In this document: one piece after another, positions 1 through 8,190 of the stretch
Position numbering within the stretch: the stretch's first letter is position 1
How the letters are laid out: every line of letters starts with the position of its first letter
Source of the DNA: a virus
Direction: 5' to 3' (one strand)
IMG/VR virus record: IMGVR_UViG_3300017727_002768
Location: 1-27,537 of that record
DNA length: 27,537 nucleotides
The notes under the pieces: model-generated
What the model was told of the DNA's origin: nothing
What the model saw: only the letters and a program-made list of their open reading frames with translations
Databases searched by the model: none
Program-made: the position numbers and the translations under genes

Positions 1-1
1 A

Positions 2-703
2 GATATTTTAAAAGTTTCTAAAGGTACAACAGGATTGTTAAGGAACAGACCTAATAAACTTTCTAGGATATTTTGGGAATGGGTAAAAGACACATATCAT
101 GAAAAATGGATTGGCGATTTATTCAAAGGAGCAAACTTTGAAAACTTTGCACCTGTTTCTATATTAGTGTGGAATAATAATTCACCTTGGCACATGGAAC
201 CCGGTGAAACTGATGTCAATATTTTAAAACTAATTAACGAACACTCTAGCAAAAAAAAAGTGTGGGGTCCATGGTGGAGAGTTTCTACAACTGTATGTAA
301 TTTTAGATTACTAGGCGATGATAAAAATAGCTCAATACATTTTGCAGAAATAACAGATGAATTTCATAAAACAATACTTCATACAAGGCAAAAATTCTAT
401 AGAAAATGGTTTAAAACAAATACTGGTATTTTTGTTTCAGCAGTTGATGATGAAAATTGTCCAACTTTTCAGTCTTGTAATGACTCGGATCAGATAATTA
501 ATGATGATAAATGGCTTAATCACATGAAGGTCAAAGAGATAAAAAATGGATTTGAATCTCCTTTTATGTTAAACTTGGGAAATATACACAAAGTTTTCGT
601 TGGAGACCAATCTACAAGAGTTACGTTTAGGTTACACAGTAGTAAAAACCTAGATTGGACAAAAATAAAAGATTATAGAAATAAAGGGATTTTATTAAAA
701 TGA
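2..703 (+). CDS. 5'-truncated CDS, possible 2OG-Fe(II) oxygenase-like protein
   Basis: The reading frame is open from base 2 with no stop, so the gene almost certainly starts before the window. A TTG at 35 is the first possible start codon, but nothing marks it as real. The visible part has an HME triplet near 'SPWHMEPGE' and, about 135 residues later, a C-terminal 'IHKVFVGDQSTRVTFRL'. That order (H-x-D/E early, then a distal His followed by an Arg in a beta-strand) resembles the double-stranded beta-helix of Fe(II)/2-oxoglutarate oxygenases. The resemblance is by eye only and the N-terminus is missing, so the enzyme call is tentative. The stop overlaps the methyltransferase start (ATGA), so the two are probably translationally coupled and co-transcribed. 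Confidence 0.45.
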   Translation, partial: DILKVSKGTTGLLRNRPNKLSRIFWEWVKDTYHEKWIGDLFKGANFENFAPVSILVWNNNSPWHMEPGETDVNILKLINEHSSKKKVWGPWWRVSTTVCNFRLLGDDKNSSIHFAEITDEFHKTILHTRQKFYRKWFKTNTGIFVSAVDDENCPTFQSCNDSDQIINDDKWLNHMKVKEIKNGFESPFMLNLGNIHKVFVGDQSTRVTFRLHSSKNLDWTKIKDYRNKGILLK

Positions 704-1572
704 AGACAGAAGTAAAGAAGTTCTATTCAGAAATTCAATTTAACACAGGGGAAGAAAAAATAGTTCAAACAGTTGGTGATATTCATGCCGCAGATGTAAT
801 ACCAAGTAAAACATTACAAACTCTTTTAGATATTGAAATGTTTATGGACGTCGAAGGTGTAACTGATGTTTTAGAACTAGGATGTGGTAACGGTTGGTTA
901 AGCAATCGTATAGCCACTAACTATCCGCATTTAGACATAACAGGAATAGACATTGCTGAGCCTCAAATCGAATATGCAAAATCAACTTGTTGCGATGATT
1001 ATGATGCTGATGAATGTGCAAGATTTCATGTAGAAGACATAATGGATACACACAGAACAGCAGACCTTGTTATTAGTATAGGAGCATTACATCATATACC
1101 AAATTACTCTATGTACGAAACAATTACTAAAGCATTAGAGTGTGCTGAAAGATTTGCATTTATAGGGTTATATCATAAAGAATCAAGAAATGCTATGTTT
1201 GAATGGTTCAAACAGTTTCCAGAAAAAGAATGGTACAATATTTTTACAGAACTTACACCATATCTAATTGATGATACTCAGCGAAGAAGTTGGTTTCAGG
1301 ATCAATTTTATGCTCCTTATGAGAAAATGGTAGACTTTGATATTTTAAATCAAGTAAGTATGAGAACTGATACAAAAATTCTTAGCACAAGTTTTGAAGA
1401 AGATATCGATTATGCCCAAAGAGTAATAGACAAATTAAATAATAAAGAATTTACAAGTGGGTTTGTTTACACTCTTTTTGACAGAACAAATTCTATTGAT
1501 TCAGATGATGAAGAATTACTAAAACAAAGAATAGACGATATAAGAAAAAACGACCCATACATTTACAGATAG
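700..1572 (+). CDS. Class I SAM-dependent methyltransferase
   Basis: The 290-residue protein has a Rossmann-type SAM-binding motif I, 'VLELGCGNGW', at residues 57-66. A motif II acidic strand, 'ITGIDIAEPQ', follows around 80-89, with the Asp expected to bind the ribose of SAM. 'LVISIGALHHI' fits motif IV and post-motif strands of small-molecule-type methyltransferases. The substrate cannot be read from the sequence: no DNA-methylase DPPY/NPPY motif is present, which argues against a classical N6-adenine or N4-cytosine DNA methylase. The start overlaps the upstream stop by four bases (ATGA) and the dNMP kinase follows after 7 nt, so the three genes form one transcription unit. It may act with the upstream oxygenase-like gene on a metabolite or cell-surface component, which is inference. 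Confidence 0.85.
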   Translation: MKTEVKKFYSEIQFNTGEEKIVQTVGDIHAADVIPSKTLQTLLDIEMFMDVEGVTDVLELGCGNGWLSNRIATNYPHLDITGIDIAEPQIEYAKSTCCDDYDADECARFHVEDIMDTHRTADLVISIGALHHIPNYSMYETITKALECAERFAFIGLYHKESRNAMFEWFKQFPEKEWYNIFTELTPYLIDDTQRRSWFQDQFYAPYEKMVDFDILNQVSMRTDTKILSTSFEEDIDYAQRVIDKLNNKEFTSGFVYTLFDRTNSIDSDDEELLKQRIDDIRKNDPYIYR

Positions 1573-1579
1573 GAAAAAC

Positions 1580-2281
1580 ATGATTATAGGAATAACAGGA
1601 TTCATTGGAAGTGGCAAAGACACAGTTGCTAAAATGTTAGTTGAGAAAGGCGCAGTACAAGATAGTTTTGCGGCACCATTAAAAGACTTATGTGCTAGTG
1701 TTTTTGGCTGGCCCAGAGATTTATTACAAGGCGACACAGTAGAAAGCAGAGACTTTAGAGAAACACCTGACATGTATTGGACAAGGAAACTAGGTATAGA
1801 CCAATTCACACCTAGACTTGCCTTACAGTTACTTGGCACAGAAATAATGCGTACTCATTTTAATCAAGATATTTGGTTAGACAGTTTAGAATATCGTATT
1901 AGAAAAAATGCACAAGAAGACCAATTAGTAGTTGTAAGCGATTGTAGATTTAAAAATGAATTAGACTTAATAAAATCTTTAAATGGTATTGTTGTTCATG
2001 TGATAAGAGATGAATTACCTGAATGGTATGAAACTGCCGTACATGCCAACAAAGGTAGTGTACCTGCAAAACACACTATGGAAACACGTTTTGCTAAAGT
2101 ACATGCTAGTGAATGGAAATGGGTTGGTTACAATTTTGATTATGTCATTAAGAATGAAAGCAGTTTGGAAGATTTACAAAAACAAGTAATAGATATGCAC
2201 AATAACATAAAACATAATCAATCTAAGTTTGTAAGTGCATCAGTTAATGATAATGTTATTAACATATCAGATAAAGATTAA
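1580..2281 (+). CDS. 1: Deoxynucleoside monophosphate kinase (T4 gp1-like)
   Basis: The 233-residue protein begins with a P-loop, 'GFIGSGKDT' (residues 7-15), followed by the 'DSFAAPLKDL' segment typical of T4 gp1-type dNMP kinases (T4 gp1 is about 241 residues). These enzymes phosphorylate dNMPs to dNDPs in the cytoplasm for phage DNA synthesis; the T4 enzyme also accepts the modified nucleotide hydroxymethyl-dCMP. 'VVSDCRFKNEL' in the middle is the conserved acceptor-side region. ATG 1580 is preceded by an AGGAAA ribosome site. The gene ends a co-directional run and is followed by 142 non-coding bases leading to the sheath gene. The family call is strong; nucleotide specificity is unknown. 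Confidence 0.88.
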   Translation: MIIGITGFIGSGKDTVAKMLVEKGAVQDSFAAPLKDLCASVFGWPRDLLQGDTVESRDFRETPDMYWTRKLGIDQFTPRLALQLLGTEIMRTHFNQDIWLDSLEYRIRKNAQEDQLVVVSDCRFKNELDLIKSLNGIVVHVIRDELPEWYETAVHANKGSVPAKHTMETRFAKVHASEWKWVGYNFDYVIKNESSLEDLQKQVIDMHNNIKHNQSKFVSASVNDNVINISDKD

Positions 2282-2384
2282 ATAATACCTAAGACACCCA
2301 AAACATTAAAAATTTCTATATTTATACAAAACCTATAAAACCTTTGTACCCCCGGTTTATATAATACCTATTTTTCGTATTTTA

Positions 2385-2392
2385 GATAAATA
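2385..2392 (+). promoter_or_regulatory. T4-type late promoter for tail sheath
   Basis: GATAAATA matches 7 of 8 positions of the T4 late consensus TATAAATA. It lies 31 nt before the sheath ATG, with an AAGGAG ribosome site at 2411-2416, so this transcript would have a normal leader. The rest of the gap (2282-2384) holds AT-rich sequence with several ATACCT or ACCTAT words and no convincing terminator or reading frame. Confidence 0.75.
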
Positions 2393-2423
2393 TTCGTATA
2401 ATAATTCATTAAGGAGATTAATT

Positions 2424-5216
2424 ATGGCAACATTAGTATCACCTGGTGTTAGTATTAGTGTAACAGACGAATCGTTTTACGCGGCGGCTGGTGCTGGTAC
2501 AGTTCCATTGATAATCATTGCGTCTGCTCAAGATAAGAGTAGTCCAGATGGTTCAGGAACTGCGGCATACACTTCTAAGGCTAATGCAGGAAAATTACAA
2601 CTAATTACAAGTCAACGTGAATTACTACAACAATTTGGAAATCCTTTATTTTACAAATCAGGTAGTAATCAGTTGCATGGTTATGATCTCAATGAATACG
2701 GCTTACTAGCGGCCCACTCATTCTTAGGTTTGGCAAACAGAGCATACGTTCTGAGAGCAGACATTGATTTAGGTCAACTAAGTGCTTCATCTAGTGCACC
2801 ATCAGGTGCTATTGCAGATGGCAGTTACTGGTTAGACACAGCAAGTTCAGTTTATGGACTTAGAGAATATAGTGCGAGTGCCGGCTGGGTTAAAAAAGAC
2901 GTATCCGTTGCAGACGCAATCAATATCAATTCTTCAACAGGCGGACCTAAAAGAGCATTTGGTCTTAACGGCGACTATGCCGTTGTGGCAAATACAAATG
3001 CTGGTGGAACAGCCGCAAATGTTAAGTATTACGAAAAATACAGTGATGACTGGTACCTAGTAGGTAGCACAAGTTGGGCATCTGCAACAAGCAGTGACTT
3101 CCAATGGGCTACTCATACTACAGTTCCAGCACTTAAGAGCGATGGAGTTAGTTCATTAGCCGCTGGAGACCTTTTCATTCAAACAAGTACACCTAACTCA
3201 GGTGCTGACTATAAAGCAAAACTTTACAGTTCTTCAACAAAAGCATTTACTACAGTGAGTGCTCCATTCTATGCAAATAGCGATGCCGCATACGCAGGCA
3301 TTGGTACTGCAAATGTTAGTGTTGGAAACTTAGTTGGATTGTTTGACAATGTAGATCCAGAAGAAGCAACTATTGTGTTGAAAAGACACAATGGTAATAC
3401 ATCAGTAGTTGCTACTGGTGGAACAATAGCAAACTTAGACGTTTCAGGCAACTCAAGTTTTGACATAGTATATGGCGGAACAACAGTTGTAGTAACTTTA
3501 GCGGCTACCATTTCAGGTACAGCCTCTACTTCAACGGCAGAAGACGCCGTTTTTGATATTAACTCAGCATTAGCGGGTGCATCAATAACAAAAGTTACAG
3601 CAAGTTTAGGTAGTTCTAACAATGTCGTATTAACATCAAGCGATGGTAGAGACATAGTATTACAAAGTAACCACGCAGACTTTGGACCAAGTTCAGTAGG
3701 ATTTGGATCTCAGGCAGTTACAGCAGGTATTACATACTCTAACTTTGCAGATTTAAGTTACGAAGCAAGTAAAACATCTATCACAGGTACTCTTGCAGAA
3801 GGTACTTACTGGTATAATGCCTCAGTGGCAGTAGCAAACGTAGACATCTTAGAAAATGACGCATCAAGTGGATGGCAGTCATTAACTAAAGACTTAAACG
3901 TAGCCGCTTCTGCTCCTACAACTCAATCAGACGGAACTGCTCTAGTGGCAGGTGATGTTTGGTTAGACTCAGACGATACTGAAAACTTCCCTAAACTTTA
4001 TAAGTGGAGTGGAACAGCCTGGGCCGCAGTTGATGGTACAGACCAAGTAACAGCAGAAGGTATAATTTATGCAGACTTCAGACAAACTAAAACTTCAAGT
4101 TTAGATGCTGATGCTCCTGCACAAACAGCCTACCCTGCAGGTATGCTAGGATGGAACAAACGTGCTTCAGCAGGTAACGTTAAAGAGTATAAAATTAATT
4201 ATACTCCTGCTTCAACCAACATTGGTAATGTTTGGGTTGACGCAAGTGGAAACAATACAGCAGGTAAAATGTTTGGATTAAGAAAAGCAGTTCACAACTT
4301 GGTTAAAACTAAGATGCAAGCCGCTATTGTATCTAATGATGACATTAGAGCAGAGACAAATTCATTTAACTTAATTGCCGCTCCTGGATTCCCAGAAATG
4401 CTAGACGAAATGGTTGCATTAAGCACAGACAGAAGAAATACTGCTTTTGTTATTGCTGATACTCCATTCAGACTTAAAGCAGACGCAACAAGCACTAAGA
4501 ATTGGGCAACAAACGCCAACAATGCTAGTGAGAACGGTGAAGATGGATTAGTTTCAAGTTCACCTTATGCTGGTGTTTACTATCCAAGTGCTTTAACAAC
4601 AAACTTAGATGGAACTAACGTAGTTGTTCCTTCAAGTCATGTTGCTTTAAGAACATTTGCATTTAATGACCAGGTTGCTTTCCCTTGGTTTGCTCCAGCA
4701 GGATTCCAACGAGGTCTTGTACAAAACGCAACTTCAGTAGGATATGTTAATCCGACCGATGGTGAATATGTATCAGTTACATTGAACGAAGGTCAGAGAG
4801 ACACATTGTACTCAAACAAAATTAACCCTATTGCACAATTTCCTGGAAGAGGACTTGCAGTCTTTGGACAGAAAACATTGAATCCAAATTCAAGTGCATT
4901 AGACAGAGTTAATGTTGCAAGATTGTTAGTTTACATAAGAGAACAACTTGACGATGCAGTTAAGCCTTTCTTGTTTGAACCAAACGATGAATTGACAAGA
5001 GCAAATGCAAAATCTGTTGTTGATGGATTCTTAAGTCAGTTAGTTATTCAAAGAGGTTTATTCGACTTTGTAACTGTTTGTGACGGAACAAACAATACAG
5101 CGGCTCGAATTGATAGAAACGAACTTTACATTGACATTGCTATACAGCCAGTCAAAGCAGTAGAGTTTATCTACATACCAATTAGAATTCAAAACACTTT
5201 GGGTTCAACAGCATAA
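2424..5216 (+). CDS. 18: Contractile tail sheath protein (gp18)
   Basis: At 930 residues this is well above T4 gp18 (659). The N-terminus ('LVSPGVSISVTD', then 'LLAAHSFLGLANRAYVLRAD' at about 94-113) and the C-terminal part ('VFGQKTLNP', 'LFEPNDELT', the 'IDIAIQPVKAVEFIYIPI' strand) are typical of the sheath fold. Between about residues 120 and 545 lies an Ala/Ser/Thr/Gly-rich insertion. It carries four versions of a short motif resembling 'DGxYWLDT...LY..s..GW' (near 131-160, 246-278, 458-490 and 508-538) and a beta-rich stretch near 311-437. The insertion probably forms surface-exposed decoration domains on the sheath exterior. Expression is late (GATAAATA plus AAGGAG). A rho-independent terminator follows directly, so the sheath is its own transcription unit, as expected for a very abundant protein. 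Confidence 0.93.
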   Translation: MATLVSPGVSISVTDESFYAAAGAGTVPLIIIASAQDKSSPDGSGTAAYTSKANAGKLQLITSQRELLQQFGNPLFYKSGSNQLHGYDLNEYGLLAAHSFLGLANRAYVLRADIDLGQLSASSSAPSGAIADGSYWLDTASSVYGLREYSASAGWVKKDVSVADAININSSTGGPKRAFGLNGDYAVVANTNAGGTAANVKYYEKYSDDWYLVGSTSWASATSSDFQWATHTTVPALKSDGVSSLAAGDLFIQTSTPNSGADYKAKLYSSSTKAFTTVSAPFYANSDAAYAGIGTANVSVGNLVGLFDNVDPEEATIVLKRHNGNTSVVATGGTIANLDVSGNSSFDIVYGGTTVVVTLAATISGTASTSTAEDAVFDINSALAGASITKVTASLGSSNNVVLTSSDGRDIVLQSNHADFGPSSVGFGSQAVTAGITYSNFADLSYEASKTSITGTLAEGTYWYNASVAVANVDILENDASSGWQSLTKDLNVAASAPTTQSDGTALVAGDVWLDSDDTENFPKLYKWSGTAWAAVDGTDQVTAEGIIYADFRQTKTSSLDADAPAQTAYPAGMLGWNKRASAGNVKEYKINYTPASTNIGNVWVDASGNNTAGKMFGLRKAVHNLVKTKMQAAIVSNDDIRAETNSFNLIAAPGFPEMLDEMVALSTDRRNTAFVIADTPFRLKADATSTKNWATNANNASENGEDGLVSSSPYAGVYYPSALTTNLDGTNVVVPSSHVALRTFAFNDQVAFPWFAPAGFQRGLVQNATSVGYVNPTDGEYVSVTLNEGQRDTLYSNKINPIAQFPGRGLAVFGQKTLNPNSSALDRVNVARLLVYIREQLDDAVKPFLFEPNDELTRANAKSVVDGFLSQLVIQRGLFDFVTVCDGTNNTAARIDRNELYIDIAIQPVKAVEFIYIPIRIQNTLGSTA

Positions 5217-5234
5217 GTTAATTAGATTTAACAT

Positions 5235-5263
5235 AAAAAGGGGTCTTTATAGGCCCCTTTTTT
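5235..5263 (+). terminator. Rho-independent terminator after sheath gene
   Basis: An 11-bp stem, AAAAAGGGGTC paired with GGCCCCTTTTT (one G-T pair), with loop TTTATA, is followed by a run of T. It lies 18 nt after the sheath stop codon. Confidence 0.9.
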
Positions 5264-5306
5264 ATTGGCTGATTAAAACTGTAGTTAATAATTTTAGGCA
5301 ATTATT

Positions 5307-5314
5307 GATAAATA
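5307..5314 (+). promoter_or_regulatory. T4-type late promoter for tail tube
   Basis: GATAAATA lies 60 nt upstream of the tube ATG and after the sheath terminator, so the tube gene needs its own promoter. By T4 geometry (element at about -13 to -6) transcription would begin near 5320, a few bases before the 10-bp hairpin at 5328-5358. Confidence 0.75.
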
Positions 5315-5327
5315 ACTGTAACGATAA

Positions 5328-5358
5328 ACCCATAAACAATATCAAGGGGTTTATGGGT
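5328..5358 (+). promoter_or_regulatory. 5'-leader hairpin of tail tube mRNA
   Basis: Arms ACCCATAAAC (5328-5337) and GTTTATGGGT (5349-5358) form a perfect 10-bp stem with an 11-nt loop. It would lie about 8 nt from the predicted 5' end of the late transcript and ends just before the TAGGAG ribosome site. Lacking a downstream T-run, it is not a terminator. A role in protecting the 5' end of an abundant mRNA is inference. Confidence 0.7.
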
Positions 5359-5374
5359 ATTAGGAGATAATGAA

Positions 5375-6013
5375 ATGGCAAGTCCAACAGTTGATAAAAC
5401 AAAGAACAAATTTGGTGTTCCAGTAGTCGCTGGTGAACAAGGTATATTAATGCCTAAACTGAAATTCAGATTTAGAGTTAGTATGCTTGACGGTTTTGGT
5501 GGAGACCAATCCACTAGAAGGTTCACACAAAATGTTATGAACGTTACTCGTCCTAAAGTTAATTATGAAGAGGTTGTAATTGATTCTTACAATTCAAAAG
5601 TATATATACAAGGAAAACATGCTTGGGATCCTATCACAGTAGTATTACGTGATGATATTTCTAATAGTGTTGCAAGACTTGTTGGTGCTCAGAACCAAAG
5701 ACAATTAAACCACTTTGAACAAACTTCTCCAATCGCTGGTGAAGATTACAAATTTAACATGCAGATTGAAGTGTTAGATGGTAGTACTGCTGATGCTATG
5801 GAAGTTTGGAACTTAGAAGGATGTTTCTTAACAAACGTTGATTACAGTGACTCAGACTATGCTACAAATGAACCTGTTACTGTTTCTCTAACAATTAGAT
5901 ATGACAATGCTATACACAGTCAAGGACCTAGTGGTGTTGTTTCTAATGTTGAAGCAGGTAACCCATTTGATAGTTCAATAGTACCTGGCGCAACTGACAA
6001 CGAATCTGCATAA
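5375..6013 (+). CDS. 19: Tail tube protein (gp19)
   Basis: The 212-residue protein is close to but slightly longer than T4 gp19 (163). Conserved features are the N-terminal 'FRFRVSMLDGFGG', the 'VMNVTRPKVNYEEVVIDSYNS' region, 'WDPITVVLRDD' and the C-terminal 'VSLTIRYDNAIH' strand, all typical of myovirus inner-tube subunits. Hexameric rings of it stack inside the sheath and conduct DNA at infection. The last 20-odd residues form a flexible Gly/Ser/Asn-rich tail. ATG 5375 has TAGGAG upstream; an ATG at 5370 is out of frame. Its place directly after the sheath gene matches the conserved gp18-gp19 order. Confidence 0.92.
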   Translation: MASPTVDKTKNKFGVPVVAGEQGILMPKLKFRFRVSMLDGFGGDQSTRRFTQNVMNVTRPKVNYEEVVIDSYNSKVYIQGKHAWDPITVVLRDDISNSVARLVGAQNQRQLNHFEQTSPIAGEDYKFNMQIEVLDGSTADAMEVWNLEGCFLTNVDYSDSDYATNEPVTVSLTIRYDNAIHSQGPSGVVSNVEAGNPFDSSIVPGATDNESA

Positions 6014-6031
6014 TAATCTTTAAGATTATTA
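6011..6031. repeat. Perfect inverted repeat at end of tail tube gene
   Basis: TAATAATCTT (6011-6020) and AAGATTATTA (6022-6031) are exact reverse complements separated by one base. The left arm begins with the tube stop codon TAA. The stem is all A/T except one G-C pair and has no T-run, so it is a weak terminator at best. It may be an mRNA 3'-end stabiliser or processing hairpin between the tube gene and the next gene, which starts 25 nt later. Confidence 0.6.
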
Positions 6032-6055
6032 TTCGGATTTAAGAGAGTATAAACA

Positions 6056-7282
6056 ATGGCTTTTTTAGATAAACAAAGAATAAGAGGTTATGGTAGATAC
6101 TTTTTGATGCGAGCCGGCGGCTTTGATATGTTCAATGGCCAAAGGGTAGAAGATTCTCATGGAACAAATGGTTTACCGATTAAAAACCATTACATGCGAG
6201 ACTTTAAAAACGCAGAACGGTTTAAGCCTAAGAACACACCGGTTCGTCAAAAATTTAATGGTTATGTCAACTTCCACTTTAACCCGGAAGTTGACCTACC
6301 ACAAGTTTTAGAACACGGTCTTCAGGACCAACTTACATTAAGTAGTTTAATAAGGCAATCAGGAATACCTAGTGCCGATATTCAAACAGATGTAAAAAAC
6401 CAATATAACAGAAAGAGAATAACTGTAACTCATACCGAATTTAAACCTATTCAAATGGTTGCGTATGACACAGTTGATTCTATGTGGGTATCAGTCTTAA
6501 TGGCGGCATACCAACATCTCTTTATGAACCCATCAGGAAAATTTCAACCAGGATCAGGAGCAGGTGACCCAATGTTACCAACTCCAACACCTCATGATGT
6601 AGTTCCAGGTGAAGTTCCTAGTGGAGATGGAAATGGATTTACTTCCTTTAATGAAGGCTTTGATAGTAACTTCATGGGTTTAAGATTACAAGAAAATGCT
6701 AAAAGAAACTTTATAGACAGCATTGACATAGTTCAATATCATGGACAAAAGTGTATCAAGTACACTTTGTTTAGACCAATGATTACAAATTTTGAAATTG
6801 ATGGCATTGACCACGGTTCAAGTGAAGCAAATTTAATCACAATGGATATAACTTATGAAAACTTTGCTATGCAACCAATCATAAACGAATTTATTAGTGA
6901 AGATGATTTACAAAGATTCTCAGATTTTAATAGAGGACATTGGAGTAGATTAAGAGACGGCGATCCAAACGTAACAGAAATACCAGGTGGCAGTAGAGCA
7001 AATGCTAGACCATTAAGTATAGAATCTAGGAGTGAAGGATTTACAGATGCAACAACTAGAAATAAACAAAATGCTTGGTTAGGTAATTTTACTAACAACA
7101 GTAGTGCAGGAGCCAATGCTGGCAAAGAAAATCCTGTACCACAAGAAGAAAAGAAGGATACTAGTAAGCAAGAAGATAAAACTCAACCGCAAGGAGCAGG
7201 TGCTTTAACAGATGAAGAAGCAACAGCACTTGCTGAAGAATACAATGCCCAACAAGCCGCAAACGCAGGATTTGGTGCCTAA
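6056..7282 (+). CDS. Tube-like tail structural protein (possible baseplate tube initiator)
   Basis: This 408-residue protein follows the tube gene. Residues 1-310 look globular: 'RGYGRYFLMRAGGFDMFNGQRVEDS' near the start, then 'MVAYDTVDSMWVSVLMAAYQHLF'. A closing strand region, 'ITNFEIDGIDHGSSEANL' with 'MDITYENF', resembles the last beta-strands of tail-tube-fold proteins. From about residue 330 the chain becomes low-complexity (Asn, Ala, Gln, Glu, Lys). In T4 the tube-like proteins gp48 and gp54 join the tube to the baseplate, and this may have a similar role, but I see no direct sequence match to either. The ribosome site is AAGAGAG; the stop overlaps the next start by one base. Confidence 0.55.
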   Translation: MAFLDKQRIRGYGRYFLMRAGGFDMFNGQRVEDSHGTNGLPIKNHYMRDFKNAERFKPKNTPVRQKFNGYVNFHFNPEVDLPQVLEHGLQDQLTLSSLIRQSGIPSADIQTDVKNQYNRKRITVTHTEFKPIQMVAYDTVDSMWVSVLMAAYQHLFMNPSGKFQPGSGAGDPMLPTPTPHDVVPGEVPSGDGNGFTSFNEGFDSNFMGLRLQENAKRNFIDSIDIVQYHGQKCIKYTLFRPMITNFEIDGIDHGSSEANLITMDITYENFAMQPIINEFISEDDLQRFSDFNRGHWSRLRDGDPNVTEIPGGSRANARPLSIESRSEGFTDATTRNKQNAWLGNFTNNSSAGANAGKENPVPQEEKKDTSKQEDKTQPQGAGALTDEEATALAEEYNAQQAANAGFGA

Positions 7283-7716
7283 TGAGTGAAAGTTTATATA
7301 CAACATTTGGTAATGAAATAAGTTACGAAATCCGTAGAGATAAACTTGTTAAGTTTTTAGAAAACAACACAATAAACTTTCCATTACCAGAAGCAAGTTT
7401 AGAAATACTAGTCAACATGTTGGCTGTAGATGATAGAGGCATATCAGCAGACAAACTAGACATAGTGTTTAACAGATTAACCAGCATAGGTTTTGCAAAG
7501 TCAAATGCAAAAGCATTAGCAGTAGCACTTATTAAAGTTGCTGATGCACAAGGCGTACACCCAATATCATATTTTGAAATTAATGAAGATTCAATTAAGT
7601 TAGCAGAAAATACTTATAAAGCAATTAATGAATTAAGACCAGCAGGAAATCAAATTGGTCTTAAGGTTACTACAAAGAACAATCAATCAAAAATAGCAAA
7701 TAAGATTCGACCATAG
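7282..7716 (+). CDS. Unknown phage protein in tail/head gene cluster
   Basis: The 144-residue protein is not recognised. It is predicted mainly alpha-helical, with a hydrophobic middle ('LEILVNMLAVDD', 'LAVALIKVADAQG') and a basic, polar C-terminus. The start codon overlaps the preceding stop by one base (TAATG), so the two are probably translationally coupled, and gp4 follows after 9 nt. Its position between a tube-like protein and the head-completion nuclease suggests a small virion or assembly role. No signal peptide or membrane segment is seen. Confidence 0.75.
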   Translation: MSESLYTTFGNEISYEIRRDKLVKFLENNTINFPLPEASLEILVNMLAVDDRGISADKLDIVFNRLTSIGFAKSNAKALAVALIKVADAQGVHPISYFEINEDSIKLAENTYKAINELRPAGNQIGLKVTTKNNQSKIANKIRP

Positions 7717-7725
7717 GTGTAACAC

Positions 7726-8178
7726 ATGTCTAGTAAATATTCACAAGGCAAATACTCCGTACAAAATCCAGAAAAGTTCGTAGGTACACAGCAACCTTTT
7801 GCTCGTAGTAGTTGGGAGATGGCGTTTATGAGGTTCTGTGACAGCCATCCTAACATTACCAAGTGGGCAAGTGAAAACGTAAAAATTCCTTATAGGCATC
7901 CTTTTACAGGTAAAATTGCAAACTATGTTCCTGACTTTATGGTACAGTATCAAGACAAAACAGGAAAGACACGAGTTGATTTAATTGAAATCAAACCTAA
8001 AGCACAAACACTACAAGAAAAAGCAAGAGATAAGTATGACAAAATGTCAATACAAGTGAATGCTGTTAAGTGGGAAGCCGCTCAAGCCTGGTGCAAGGCA
8101 AAAGGTTTACACTTTAAAGTTATTACGGAAGACCAGATTTTCCGGAAACAAAATGGTAGAAAAACCAAACGTATCTAA
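7726..8178 (+). CDS. 4: Head completion nuclease (gp4/gp50-like)
   Basis: The 150-residue length matches T4 gp4. The protein has a TnsA/restriction-like nuclease layout: E31 in 'SSWEMAFMRFCD', D70 in 'YVPDFMVQY' and E88-x-K90 in 'VDLIEIKPK'. The conserved N-terminus contains 'KYSQGKYSVQNPEKFVG'. In T4, gp4 is needed to finish DNA-filled heads before tail joining; the nuclease activity probably trims packaged DNA ends. The gene sits at the end of the tail block. Its TAA stop (8176-8178) overlaps the late promoter of the following diiron gene by two bases. Confidence 0.9.
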   Translation: MSSKYSQGKYSVQNPEKFVGTQQPFARSSWEMAFMRFCDSHPNITKWASENVKIPYRHPFTGKIANYVPDFMVQYQDKTGKTRVDLIEIKPKAQTLQEKARDKYDKMSIQVNAVKWEAAQAWCKAKGLHFKVITEDQIFRKQNGRKTKRI

Positions 8179-8184
8179 TAAATA
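8177..8184 (+). promoter_or_regulatory. T4-type late promoter 6 nt before start codon
   Basis: AATAAATA (7 of 8 to consensus) ends 6 nt before ATG 8191. It overlaps the gp4 stop codon. No Shine-Dalgarno sequence lies between it and the ATG, so a transcript from here would have about one untranslated base. Confidence 0.7.
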
Positions 8185-8190
8185 TTTAAT

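Noticed and set aside
35-703. TTG at 35 as a real start codon of the first gene
   Set aside because: The frame is open to the left edge and there is no ribosome site, so the gene is treated as cut by the window.
2397-2402. TATAAT before the sheath gene as a sigma70 promoter
   Set aside because: No -35-like hexamer lies 16-18 nt upstream, and the late element with a ribosome site explains expression.
3269-3655. Antisense open frame inside the sheath gene
   Set aside because: It is a low-complexity mirror of Thr/Ala-rich sheath codons, without a promoter or ribosome site. Other antisense frames within gp17, the diiron genes and uvsW were dismissed for the same reason.
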